A stretch of 64,000 nt of DNA from Thermocatellispora tengchongensis (GTDB lineage Bacteria > Actinomycetota > Actinomycetes > Streptosporangiales > Streptosporangiaceae): NCBI RefSeq assembly GCF_014202315.1, contig NZ_JACHGN010000004.1, positions 124,001-188,000 on the forward strand, written 5' to 3'. The notes under the pieces were generated by a model. That model worked only from the letters and a program-made list of their open reading frames with translations, did not search any database and was not told where the DNA came from. Shown here piece after piece: positions 31,368 to 40,387 of the stretch. Each line of letters begins with the position of its first letter. The first letter of the stretch is position 1. A program made the position numbers and the translations under genes.

Positions 31368-33410
31368 ATGAGGAGCGACGCTACCGTCAACGCGGGAGAC
31401 ATCGCCCGGCTCGCCGGAGTCGGGCGCGCCGCGGTGAGCAACTGGCGTCGCCGCTATGAAGACTTTCCCAGGCCGGTGGGCGGCACGGCCACCAATCCGG
31501 AGTTCTCGCTGCACGAAATCGAGGACTGGCTGCGCAAGAACGGCAAGGTCTACGAGGTCTCGCTGGGCGACCGGGTGTGGCAGCGGCTGCGGGCCTCCGG
31601 CGACGACCTGCACCTGGGCGAGCTGGTGGCCCGCGCCGGCGCGCTGCTGCTCTACCTCACCCGCGACGCCAAGGGCTGGCGCCGCCTCGCCGCCGAGCCC
31701 GACGCCCGCTTCGTCCGGCAGCTCCCCGCGGCCGTGGCCGCCGCCACCGTGGACCTGCCCCACACGCCCGGCCCCGGCCTGCCCCGCGAAGCCGAGGACG
31801 GCCCGCCCTCCACGCCCGAACCGGGCTGGCCCGATCCCGAGCTGGCCCGGCTGATCGCCGAGCTGTCGGCCGAGCTGGGCCCCGTCGCGGCCTTCGAGCT
31901 GCTGTGCGAGCGCTACGCCGAGGCCCACTCGCGCCGCCTCGACGTCACCCGGCCCGAGGTCGCCGAGCTGATGGCGCGGCTGGTGGTCCCCGAGGGCGGC
32001 GGCGACGTGCTCGACCCCGCCTGCGGGGTGGGCACCCTGCTGCTGCACGCGAGCGCGCGCGGGCGCGGCATCAGGGCGCTCGGCCAGGAGGCGAGCCCCG
32101 CCGCCGCGACGATCACGGCCGTACGTCTGCTGCTGCGCGGGTCCCACGCGGAGATCATCTCAGGAGATTCGCTGCGGCGTGACGGGTTCGGCGAGGAGCG
32201 CGCCGACGCCGTCATATGTCACCCGCCCTTCAACGAGCGCGCCTGGGGGTTCGACGAGCTGACCGGCGACCCGCGCTGGGAGTACGGCCTGCCGCCGCGC
32301 GGGGAGTCCGAGCTGGCCTGGGTGCAGCACTGCCTGGCCCGCACCCGCCCGGGGGGCGCGGTGGCGATCCTGATGCCCTCGGGCGCCGCGGGCCGGCGTC
32401 CGGGCCGCCGCATCCGCGGCAACCTGCTGCGCGCGGGCGCGCTGCGCGGCGTGGTGGCGCTCTCCCCCACCGGGCCCGACCTGTGGCTGCTGCGCCGCCC
32501 CGAGCCCGGCGAGCGCCCGCCCTCGCGGCTGCTGCTGATGGACGCCGGCGAGGACCTGGCGCAGGTGGAGCGGGCCTGGCGGGCGTACCTGCGCGATCCC
32601 GAGGCCGGCGCGACCGGCCCCGGGCACGCGGTGCGGATCATCGACCTGCTCGACGACGAGGTGGACCTCGGCCCGGCGCGGCACCGGCCCCGGCGCAGCG
32701 GCGCCGACCTGGGGCGCGAGTTCACCGCGGCCCGCGACCGGCTGCGCGCGGCGTCCGAGGCCCTGGGCGCGGCCGTGTCGGCGCTGGAGGTGGTCGCCGA
32801 CCGGCGCCAGCCGCTGATGACCTCGGTCGGCGAGCTGGTCAAGGCCGGGCTGGTCACCATCCACCAGGCGCCGTTCAAGATGGCGACGGGCTCCGGCGAG
32901 GTGCCGGTGCTCCAGGCCGACGACGTGGCCGCGGGCCGGGCCCCTTCGGGCCGCACCCCGGGCGGGCGCGGGCTGGTGCGCCTCGAACCCGGCGACGTCG
33001 TGGTCAGCGCCATGGGCGCGGTGCGGGTGCTGCGGCCCGGCGACCCGATACTCGCCCCCGGGCCCGGCGGCGCCGACGAGACCACGCCCGGCGGTGTGGT
33101 GCTGGGCCCCCAGCTCACCCTGTACCGCGTCGATCCCGACCGGCTCGACCCCGACTTCCTGGCGGGCTACCTGCGCCACGCGGGCACGTCCGCGGCCACC
33201 CGGCCGGGCGCGAGCCGGGCCGACGCGCGGCGGGCCCGCGTGCCGCGCCTGCCGCTGGCCGAGCAGCGCGCCTACGGCGCGGCCTTCCGCACCCTGCTCG
33301 CCCTGGAGGCCGAGGTGCGCGAGACCGCGGAACTGGGCGAGACCCTGGTGCGGCTGGGTGTCGAAGGACTGGCCGACGGTCATCTGCGGCCGTACGCCGA
33401 AGGGGCGTAG
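31368..33410 (+). CDS. Orphan N6-adenine methylase-like protein with N-terminal HTH
   Basis: 680 residues. Residues about 8-55 form a helix-turn-helix (AGDIARLAGVGRAAVSNWRRR ... LHEIEDWLRKNG). The central part is an HsdM-type methylase domain with SAM motif I DPACGVGTLLLHA and a motif IV that reads CHPPFNE, with His285 where active enzymes have Asn (NPPF). The C-terminal third (residues 480-670) looks like a specificity-type DNA-binding region (VPVLQADDVAAG, LEPGDVVVSAMG). No hsdR or hsdS gene is nearby. It may be a regulator derived from a type I methylase. Confidence 0.8.
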   Translation: MRSDATVNAGDIARLAGVGRAAVSNWRRRYEDFPRPVGGTATNPEFSLHEIEDWLRKNGKVYEVSLGDRVWQRLRASGDDLHLGELVARAGALLLYLTRDAKGWRRLAAEPDARFVRQLPAAVAAATVDLPHTPGPGLPREAEDGPPSTPEPGWPDPELARLIAELSAELGPVAAFELLCERYAEAHSRRLDVTRPEVAELMARLVVPEGGGDVLDPACGVGTLLLHASARGRGIRALGQEASPAAATITAVRLLLRGSHAEIISGDSLRRDGFGEERADAVICHPPFNERAWGFDELTGDPRWEYGLPPRGESELAWVQHCLARTRPGGAVAILMPSGAAGRRPGRRIRGNLLRAGALRGVVALSPTGPDLWLLRRPEPGERPPSRLLLMDAGEDLAQVERAWRAYLRDPEAGATGPGHAVRIIDLLDDEVDLGPARHRPRRSGADLGREFTAARDRLRAASEALGAAVSALEVVADRRQPLMTSVGELVKAGLVTIHQAPFKMATGSGEVPVLQADDVAAGRAPSGRTPGGRGLVRLEPGDVVVSAMGAVRVLRPGDPILAPGPGGADETTPGGVVLGPQLTLYRVDPDRLDPDFLAGYLRHAGTSAATRPGASRADARRARVPRLPLAEQRAYGAAFRTLLALEAEVRETAELGETLVRLGVEGLADGHLRPYAEGA

Positions 33411-33440
33411 GCTTCCCTGAAAGGTCCACAGGAGGGGCGG

Positions 33441-34343
33441 ATGGTCATCGGCGACCGCTACGTTCTGGATGACCTCCCACTCGGCCAGGGAGGCATGGGC
33501 GCGGTCTACGCCGGCCACGACAAGCATCTCGACCGCAAGGTGGCCGTCAAGCTGCTGCGCGTGCCCGGCGGGCACGACGCGGAGCTGGAGCAGCGCTTCA
33601 CCCGCGAGGCGCGCATCCTGGCCCGGCTGGAGCACCCCGGGGCGCCGGTCCTGTACGACTTCGGCGCCTCCGACCAGCGGCTGTACCAGGTGATGCAGTT
33701 CATCGACGGCGTGACGATCGCCGACGTGGTCAGCGAGCACGGCCCGCTGCCGGTGCCGTGGGCGGCGGCGATAGCCGCGCAGGCCTGCGCGGTGCTCTCG
33801 GCGGCACACGCGCTGTCGATCTGCCACCGCGACCTCAAGCCGACCAACCTGATGCTCTGCCCCGACGGCGGCGTCAAGGTGCTCGACTTCGGGCTGGCCA
33901 TGCTGCGCGAGGCCGACACCACGCAGTTCACCCGGGTGGGGCAGATCCTGGGCACGCCGGCGTACATGGCGCCGGAGCAGATCCAGCGCGGCGTGGCGAG
34001 CCCGCGCAGCGACCTGTACTCCCTGGGCTGCGTCCTGCACGAGATGCTGACCGGCCGCCAGCTCTTCACCGGCCCCACCGAGTACGCCGTCTACGAGAAG
34101 CAGGTCAACGAGCGCCCGCCGCCGGTGCCCGGCGTGCCGGCCGAGCTGGACAAGCTCATCGCCGAGCTGCTGGAGAAGCAGCCCGAGCGGCGCCCCGCCG
34201 ACGCCCGCGCCCTGTACGACCGCCTGGAGCCCTTCGCCGTCGATCTGCCCATGCTGCCCGGCTTCCTCACCCCCGCCGCCGTCACCAGCCCGCACCGCAT
34301 GTACGCCCGCATGGCCGGCCGCGTGCTCGCGCCCCGCACGTGA
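33441..34343 (+). CDS. Soluble Ser/Thr protein kinase
   Basis: 300 residues, 30 bases after the methylase gene and probably co-transcribed. Complete Hanks-type domain: GQGGMGAVYAG loop, VAVKLLR lysine, HRDLKPTNLML catalytic loop, LDFGLAML and GTPAYMAPEQ activation segment, SDLYSLGCVLHEMLTG. The C terminus stops soon after the kinase fold, so there is no transmembrane or sensor domain, unlike PknB. It probably works with the PP2C phosphatase encoded divergently upstream of the methylase. Confidence 0.92.
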   Translation: MVIGDRYVLDDLPLGQGGMGAVYAGHDKHLDRKVAVKLLRVPGGHDAELEQRFTREARILARLEHPGAPVLYDFGASDQRLYQVMQFIDGVTIADVVSEHGPLPVPWAAAIAAQACAVLSAAHALSICHRDLKPTNLMLCPDGGVKVLDFGLAMLREADTTQFTRVGQILGTPAYMAPEQIQRGVASPRSDLYSLGCVLHEMLTGRQLFTGPTEYAVYEKQVNERPPPVPGVPAELDKLIAELLEKQPERRPADARALYDRLEPFAVDLPMLPGFLTPAAVTSPHRMYARMAGRVLAPRT

Positions 34344-34358
34344 GCCCAAGCCCAGGGG

Positions 34359-35204
34359 TCAGTCCCACCAGAACGACCAGGCGTTGCGGCCCATGATCTG
34401 CTCGGCGTAGCCGATGAGCGTGCCCGGCCCCTGGATGATGCTGTCGGGGCAGAACGCCCAGTGCTCGGCGGCGACGTGCAGCGCGTGCTCGGGCGTGACC
34501 GGCGGCGCGGCCACGCTCAGCTCCAGCGTGTTGAACCCGATGCCGACCACTCTGGCCCCGAACCGGTCCTCCCAGCTCCGTACGACCGCCGCCAGCGGCG
34601 CCGTCCACTCGTTGTGGTGCAGCGCCCCCTGCCAGCCCATGACGGCCAGCGCGTCGGCCCCGCGGTCCACCGCGGCCAGGCCGAGCGGGAGGCGGCGCTC
34701 GGCGAGCAGCCCGGCGTACCAGTCGGCGACGTAGCCGGGGTCGGCCATGAGCACGCCGGGCTCCGCGAGCCCCGGGCAGTGCCGGCCGAACGGCTCCAGC
34801 TCCTCAAGCTGATCCTCGCGGCACTGCTCGATCCAGTCGTCCCACACCTCGGCCATGAACAGGGCCGGGTTGTAGTTGCTCACCTCGTCGGGGGTGTCGG
34901 GCGCGATCTGGCCCGCCGACCACGGCTGCATCGTCTCTTCCAGCAGCACCGGCCACAGCCCCGACTCGGGGTGCCGGGCGCGCAGCTCGGCCCACAGCGC
35001 GGCGGAGACCGGCTCGTCGCTCATCCAGAACGCGGGCCGGTCGTACGTCAGGTGCGGCGCGTACCCCGGATCGGGCCACACCACCCCGCCGGGAGGGAGG
35101 CGGAGCGGAAGGCTGCGCCCGATCCCGCCGTCGGCGAACAGCCGCCTCAGGTCCTCCGGCAGGCCCAGGGGCGGCTTTCCCAGCTCTCGTTCACCCATCT
35201 CCAC
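34359..35204 (-). CDS. DUF4253 domain protein
   Basis: 281 residues; a GTG at 35204 or an ATG two codons later may be the start. The C-terminal 110 residues carry the DUF4253 pattern (LPLGLAAVDRGADALAVMGWQGALHHNE ... SWEDRFGARVVGIGFNTLELSVA ... EHWAFCPDSI). The N-terminal part is Trp/Pro-rich. The family is common in actinomycetes, sometimes beside immunity or polymorphic-toxin genes, but no toxin is adjacent here. It converges on the kinase gene with only 15 bases between them. Confidence 0.75.
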   Translation of the reverse strand: MEMGERELGKPPLGLPEDLRRLFADGGIGRSLPLRLPPGGVVWPDPGYAPHLTYDRPAFWMSDEPVSAALWAELRARHPESGLWPVLLEETMQPWSAGQIAPDTPDEVSNYNPALFMAEVWDDWIEQCREDQLEELEPFGRHCPGLAEPGVLMADPGYVADWYAGLLAERRLPLGLAAVDRGADALAVMGWQGALHHNEWTAPLAAVVRSWEDRFGARVVGIGFNTLELSVAAPPVTPEHALHVAAEHWAFCPDSIIQGPGTLIGYAEQIMGRNAWSFWWD

Positions 35205-35288
35205 CGTTCCGACGCACCTGCGCCGGACGCAACTCCGGCGCTTCCGAGATGGTAGTGCCGACGACCGTTCCGCGCTCGCCTGGGGCGC

Positions 35289-38200
35289 TCAGCGGCAGCC
35301 GCCGGCATCGACGCCGGTGACCTCCCAGGAGGCGCCCGGGTAGGGCGACATGAAGTAGGCCAGCAGGTCCAGGGCGTATCCGTTGACCTGGCCGCCGGGG
35401 TCGAGCAGGGTGACGAGCTGGGGGCCGTCCGCGCCGCGCAGGGTGATCGCGTTCTCGCCGCCGCCCGTGACCGGCCCCGGCCTGGTGCTGACCGCGAGGC
35501 AGGCGACCTCGGCCGGCCCCACGCTGATCGGCTGGCGGGCGCTGATCGGGCGCATCCGGCCGTCGTAGCGGCGGAACGACAGCGACGTCGCCCTGCCCAG
35601 CCTCAGCCGGTCGCGGAAGACGTCCGGGCCCACCTTGCGGTCGATCCTGGCCACGATGTCCACATCCGGCCTCAGGTCCACGCCCTCGGCGCGGACGTCC
35701 ACCCGGTCGTACGCGCCCTCGAAGCCCGGCATGACGTAACCGAGCGCGGGCGGCGCGCTGAGCCCGAACGGCACCTTGCCGGGCCGGATCTTCAGCCAGG
35801 ACATCCGGTGCACGGCCACGGAGAAGTCGCCGATCGTGCTCGGGCCGAAGCCGACGTGGCCGTCGAGCGCGAAGCCGGCCAGCCCGCCGGTGTACGGGAT
35901 CTCCCGGCGCACCCTGGCCCGCTGCCGCCGCACCGGTTCCACGCTCAGCCCGGCGTGGGCCTCCAGCAGCCCGGTGGGCACCGGCCGGGACACCAGGTCC
36001 ACCGACAGGTCCGGGTTGAGCCGGACGGTGGTGTCGGCGGCGAGGTCGCGCACCCGGAACGAGGCGCCGAGCAGCCGGGCCCGCGCCGCCGTGCGCACCC
36101 GGGCGACCAGCGGGCCCTCGACCGCGAACAGGCCGTCGAGGGTGTTCTCGCCGCCCTCGGCACGGTAGCCCAGGGTGGGCACGCGCAGGCCGCCGGAGGC
36201 GGCGTCGGCCGCGAGCGTGAACCGGGCGGGCACGTCGGTGAACCGGACCAGGCCGGTGCCCGCCCGCGCGCCGCGCGGCACGACGGTCACCTTGGCCACC
36301 AGCTTCCCGATCGGCCCGGAGTTCGCCACCGCGATCCTGGTCTTCGCGCCGTACGTGCCGGTCACCGAGACCGCCGCGGGCACCGGCGCGAGCTCCAGCC
36401 GCCCGCGTACGACCCCGTACGGGCCGCCGGTATCGGCCTGGGCCGTGACCGCGAGCGAGGCGATGGCCGAGGGCGGGTCCAGCCGGTACCCGGCCCTGAT
36501 CGCCCCGCCGGCCGCGCCCGTGCCGGTCTCCAGCGGGCCCAGCGCCAGGCCGGTGACGGCCGGGGGCAGCCCGTCGAGGGTGGCGACGGCCCGGACCGGC
36601 AGCGGCGGCAGCACCGAGCCCGCCAGGTAGACCGCCAGCCTGCCCGACTCGGGGCGGTAGCCGGAGAAGGAGGCGGTCCGGCGGGCGAGGTCCACGGTGA
36701 CCTTCGCGGGCAGCCGCATGCCGACGTACCCGCGCAGGCCGAAGCAGCCGCGGGAGGGGGTGCAGAACGGGCCGGTGTCCTTGGCGCAGCCGGGCGAGCC
36801 GGCCGCGCAGCCGCGGTCGGCCAGCGAGACGCCCGGCGTGCCGGGGATCGCCGGGCCGGGCGCGTGCCCGCCCGCGAGCGCGGCGGCCTTGCCCAGCCAG
36901 ACCTCCGCGCGCAGGTCGAGCGCGGCCCCGTGGGTGTCGTAGCCGATCACGCCGCCCGGCGCGGCGGTGACCGTGAGTCTGCCGGGCACCGGCCCGAGCG
37001 TGCCAAGCGCGCCGAAGCGCAGGTCGCCGGCGAGCCGCACGTCGGCGTCCAGGGCGACGGCCTGCCCCTTGCCGCGCACGTCGGCGGTGAACCCGGCGCC
37101 GGTGCCGGTGAACTCGGCGCTGGACAGGCCGTCCACGCGGACGCTGGCGTCGAGGTCCCCGGTGGCCTGCTCGTAGTGGGCGGCCAGGTGCGGCCCGGAC
37201 GGGGCCGTCGCGCCGTCGTGGTTGGCGACCGCGACCGCGGCCGAGCCGAGCGGCCCGGTCAGGCCCCGGAACCGGTACGTCCCCGGCCCCCAGGCCGCCT
37301 CGAACCGCGCGGGCACGCCGCGGGCGGTCGCGGCCACCCGGTAGACGCGGTCCCCGGCCCGGACCCGGGCGAACGCGGACACGGCGGTGACCGGGCGGTC
37401 GGCGGTCCAGTCCAGGCGGCGGCCGGGCACGTCGGCGGTCGCGGTGACCCTGCCGCGTACGCCGTCCACCGCGACCCGCACCTCCTGGGCGCCGCCCGGC
37501 CTGGTGACGTACGCCCGGTTCACGTACACCTCGGCGCGGGCGAGCGCGGCGGCGGCGACCGAGGCGACCGTGCGCGCGCCCAGGTCCCAGGACGCCGCGA
37601 CGCCGGAGCGCACGCCGCGCATGGTCCCGTCGATCGTGGGCCCGGTGCGGGTGTTCGCGTACGCCGCGCGGACCCGGTCGATCACGCCGCCGGCGCGGAA
37701 GGCGGCCCGGCGCCCGCGCGGGTCCACGTCCACCCGCACCTCGGCGGGGGTGTTGGACAGCTCGACCCGGGCCAGGTGAGTGCGGTCCACACTCGCCGCG
37801 GCGACGAAGGAGGCGTCGCCCGCGACCCCGCTCAGGGCGGCGTGCGGGCGGCGGCCGTAGCGCACGTCCACCCGCTTCACGCCGGTCAGCCGGGCGGAGA
37901 CGCCGAGCGCCGCACCGTCCTTGATCAGCGTCGCGTGCGCGCCGCGCGGGCTGGACACCGCGCCGCCGCCGCGCTGGAGCACCGCGTCCAGCGAGCCGAC
38001 CGGGGCGGCGGCCTCGGCGGCGATGGCGGCCCTGGCCGGGTCGGCGGTCAGGCTGAGCCGGGCGGCCAGGCCGGTCGCCTTGGCGCGCACCACGGTACGG
38101 CCCCGGGCCGCGTCGTAGTACAGCAGCTCGGCCGCCTTGGGGTGCGGCGCGGACCCGGTGACAGTGATGGACGGCGCGCCGCCCCGCGTCTCGTACCGGG

Positions 38201-40142
38201 CGGCGAAGGCGGGCGGCAGCCCGGTGACCCCGGCCACGAGCGCGCGGACCAGCGCGCCGCCCCGGTAGGCGTAGTCGCGCAGCTCGGCGCGGTCCACGGC
38301 GGCGCCGCCCGCGAAGCGCACGCCCGCGCCGCCGCCGGCCCGGCCGATCGTCGCGGTGACCTGCGAGCGCGGCCGGTCCAGGGTCAGGTGGGTGAACCGG
38401 TCCCGGGTCAGCGCCAGCGCGTCCAGCGTGGCCGGGGCCGAGGACGAGACGGAGACCGTGCTCGCGAGCGCGCCCTTCTCGAACGCGGCCCGTATGGCGG
38501 TTCGTCCGGGCACGGGCGCCTGGGCCAGGCTGAGCAGTGTGGGCCGATCGCCCGCCACGTCGCCGACCCCGGCCACCGTGGCCACCGAGGCGCCCGCCTC
38601 CTCACGCCGCGCCTCGGCCCGCACGACCACGGTGGCCGGGGAGTCCGCGTCCGGCGCGGCGGCGAACCGGACCCAGTCCAGCCCCGACAGCGACGCGCCG
38701 CGCCGGAGGCCGTCGAACCCGATCGAGACCCGCCTGGCGGCGGCGAACCCGGCCGAGGCGGGCACCTCGTACTCCGCCCACACCTGGGCCCGCAGCGGCC
38801 CGCCCTCCGTGTCGCCGCCGGGCAGCCGCCAGGACACGAAGCCCAGCCTGGCGCTGATCTTCCCGGCCAGCTCGCCGCGGCGCCGGGCCTCGGACCTGGT
38901 CAGCGCGGCCAGCGGCGCGCGGGCCGCGGCCACGACCTCGCCCAGGTCGGGCGCGGGCACGAGGTCGGCCACCACATCGGCGGTGCCGTCGCCGGTGACG
39001 TCCACGCCGACCGGCTTCAGCAGCGGCAGCGGCCCCGAGCACGCCGCCCGTACGCCGTCCGACTCCGCGCACACCCGGTACGTCAGCAGCGGCAGCCCCT
39101 TCGGCAGCGACCGGTAGGCCCCCGCCAGGTCCAGCCCGGTCAGCCGTCCCACGAGCCCCGCCACCTCACGCACCCGCTCGGCCCCGAGCGCCGAGACGCC
39201 GAGCCCACCGGAGTCCCGCGAGCCCGGCAGCAGCCCGCCCGGCTCGACCCCGCCGCCCCGCCGGGCCACACCCTGCCCCGCGACATGCGCCCGAGCCGAG
39301 GCCGCGACCTCATCCGCCAACGCGCCCCCACCGGGCGTGGTCACCTCCATCGCCCCCGGCCCCACCGCCTCACCACGGTCCAAAGGCTCGACCGGCGACG
39401 CCCTCCGCGCCAGCCCCACCCGCGCGGGCTCAGGCTCCCCCACGCCCGGCACCGGCTCCACCTCTCCCCGCACGTCCCCCGTGCCCCCGGACGAGACGGC
39501 GGGAGCCGCCGGACCTCCGAAGACGCCACCCCGGACAGACACGGGCCGGACGACGGGAACGGCCGGGCCTCCGGTGACGCCGCCCCGGACAGACGCGGCC
39601 CGGACGGCGGGAGCGGCCGGGTGAGACCCGCGTGCGCCGCCGAGCCTGCCCAGTTCCGGCCCGGTCTCCGCCCCTAGGCGCACCGGCCGCACGAGCCCGG
39701 CCTCCGCCCCCAAGCGCGCCGACCGCACTGGCCCGGCCTCCCCCACCAGGGGCACCGGCCGCACGAGCCCGGCCTCCGCCCCCAAGCGCGCCGACCGCAC
39801 TGGCCCGGCCCCCGCCCCCAAGGGCACCGGCCGCATGGGTCCGGCCTCCGCATCCAGGCGCACCGACCGCACGGGCCCGGCCTCCGCCTCCAGGGGCACC
39901 GGCCCGGCTTGTCCGCCGGTGCTCGGGGCCGTGGAAGGCACGGCGTCGTGCCGTTCCGGGCGGGGGTCGGCCGCCGGCGGGGCCGTGCCGAGGGCGGGGA
40001 CGGTCGTCGCGGCGGTGGCCGGGGTGGGGATGGCCGGGGTGGGGATGGCCACGGGGGTGGCGATCAGGGTGGCGGTCAGGGTGACGGTGATCGCGACGGT
40101 GGCGAGGGCACGCCGAAGGGCGTGCCATCGGTGGCGCGGCAT
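35289..40142 (-). CDS. Very large secreted beta-rich protein of unknown function
   Basis: 1,617 residues. A signal peptide covers residues 1-44 (Thr/Ala-rich core). Residues 84-168 are seven 12-residue repeats of the AEAGPVRSARLG kind. A Pro/Gly/Val-rich linker follows to about residue 300. The remainder is a long succession of short beta-strand-like segments rich in Val, Ala, Thr and Gly with phrases such as VRAEARREEAG, VSVSSSAPATLDALAL and DVRAEGVDLRPDVDIVARID, looking like many degenerate lipid-binding or surface repeats. A Cys-containing cluster (CAAGSPGCAKDTGPFCTPSRG) occurs near residue 1115. There is no sortase signal or membrane anchor. I do not recognise a family. Confidence 0.7.
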   Translation of the reverse strand: MPRHRWHALRRALATVAITVTLTATLIATPVAIPTPAIPTPATAATTVPALGTAPPAADPRPERHDAVPSTAPSTGGQAGPVPLEAEAGPVRSVRLDAEAGPMRPVPLGAGAGPVRSARLGAEAGLVRPVPLVGEAGPVRSARLGAEAGLVRPVRLGAETGPELGRLGGARGSHPAAPAVRAASVRGGVTGGPAVPVVRPVSVRGGVFGGPAAPAVSSGGTGDVRGEVEPVPGVGEPEPARVGLARRASPVEPLDRGEAVGPGAMEVTTPGGGALADEVAASARAHVAGQGVARRGGGVEPGGLLPGSRDSGGLGVSALGAERVREVAGLVGRLTGLDLAGAYRSLPKGLPLLTYRVCAESDGVRAACSGPLPLLKPVGVDVTGDGTADVVADLVPAPDLGEVVAAARAPLAALTRSEARRRGELAGKISARLGFVSWRLPGGDTEGGPLRAQVWAEYEVPASAGFAAARRVSIGFDGLRRGASLSGLDWVRFAAAPDADSPATVVVRAEARREEAGASVATVAGVGDVAGDRPTLLSLAQAPVPGRTAIRAAFEKGALASTVSVSSSAPATLDALALTRDRFTHLTLDRPRSQVTATIGRAGGGAGVRFAGGAAVDRAELRDYAYRGGALVRALVAGVTGLPPAFAARYETRGGAPSITVTGSAPHPKAAELLYYDAARGRTVVRAKATGLAARLSLTADPARAAIAAEAAAPVGSLDAVLQRGGGAVSSPRGAHATLIKDGAALGVSARLTGVKRVDVRYGRRPHAALSGVAGDASFVAAASVDRTHLARVELSNTPAEVRVDVDPRGRRAAFRAGGVIDRVRAAYANTRTGPTIDGTMRGVRSGVAASWDLGARTVASVAAAALARAEVYVNRAYVTRPGGAQEVRVAVDGVRGRVTATADVPGRRLDWTADRPVTAVSAFARVRAGDRVYRVAATARGVPARFEAAWGPGTYRFRGLTGPLGSAAVAVANHDGATAPSGPHLAAHYEQATGDLDASVRVDGLSSAEFTGTGAGFTADVRGKGQAVALDADVRLAGDLRFGALGTLGPVPGRLTVTAAPGGVIGYDTHGAALDLRAEVWLGKAAALAGGHAPGPAIPGTPGVSLADRGCAAGSPGCAKDTGPFCTPSRGCFGLRGYVGMRLPAKVTVDLARRTASFSGYRPESGRLAVYLAGSVLPPLPVRAVATLDGLPPAVTGLALGPLETGTGAAGGAIRAGYRLDPPSAIASLAVTAQADTGGPYGVVRGRLELAPVPAAVSVTGTYGAKTRIAVANSGPIGKLVAKVTVVPRGARAGTGLVRFTDVPARFTLAADAASGGLRVPTLGYRAEGGENTLDGLFAVEGPLVARVRTAARARLLGASFRVRDLAADTTVRLNPDLSVDLVSRPVPTGLLEAHAGLSVEPVRRQRARVRREIPYTGGLAGFALDGHVGFGPSTIGDFSVAVHRMSWLKIRPGKVPFGLSAPPALGYVMPGFEGAYDRVDVRAEGVDLRPDVDIVARIDRKVGPDVFRDRLRLGRATSLSFRRYDGRMRPISARQPISVGPAEVACLAVSTRPGPVTGGGENAITLRGADGPQLVTLLDPGGQVNGYALDLLAYFMSPYPGASWEVTGVDAGGCR
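39641..39893 (-). repeat. 36-bp minisatellite coding for 12-residue repeats
   Basis: Seven in-frame copies of a 36-base unit within the large secreted protein gene, alternating two subtypes (ending SARL or RPVPL) so that a 72-base higher-order period is also visible, with copies at 39681 and 39753 nearly identical. Copy-number change would stay in frame. Confidence 0.85.
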
Positions 40143-40210
40143 GTGGTGCTCTCTCCCCGAAGTGGCCCGTGTGTCGGAAGTGACGAGGTGACCACAGAGC
40201 TACACATGCC

Positions 40211-40227
40211 GTCAATCACAGATTGAC
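40211..40227. promoter_or_regulatory. Perfect 17-bp palindrome GTCAATC-ACA-GATTGAC
   Basis: Seven-base arms with a three-base centre, about 70 bases upstream of the large secreted protein gene. Its right arm also provides TTGACT (40223-40228), 18 bases before TACTTA (40247-40252) on the plus strand, a possible promoter reading toward the permease gene. Likely an operator for a dimeric regulator. Confidence 0.5.
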
Positions 40228-40387
40228 TACAAAATCCGTCATGTCGTACTTACGGAGGGTGGTGGCGCGGGGTGAATTGGCTGGTCGAGAGCGACAAATC
40301 GGGATATTTGGTGACGGTAGGCGTCCGGCCAGATTCGGTGCGCAACAGAGCGATGTTCTCTCACATTCCGAGATACCCGAGCCCGGC

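Noticed and set aside
31368-33410. Type I restriction-modification or BREX/DISARM-like defence locus
   Set aside because: No restriction, helicase or specificity gene accompanies the methylase-like protein.
34359-35204. Immunity protein of a polymorphic toxin system
   Set aside because: DUF4253 can occur in that context, but the large neighbour has no toxin domain or repeat type known for such systems.
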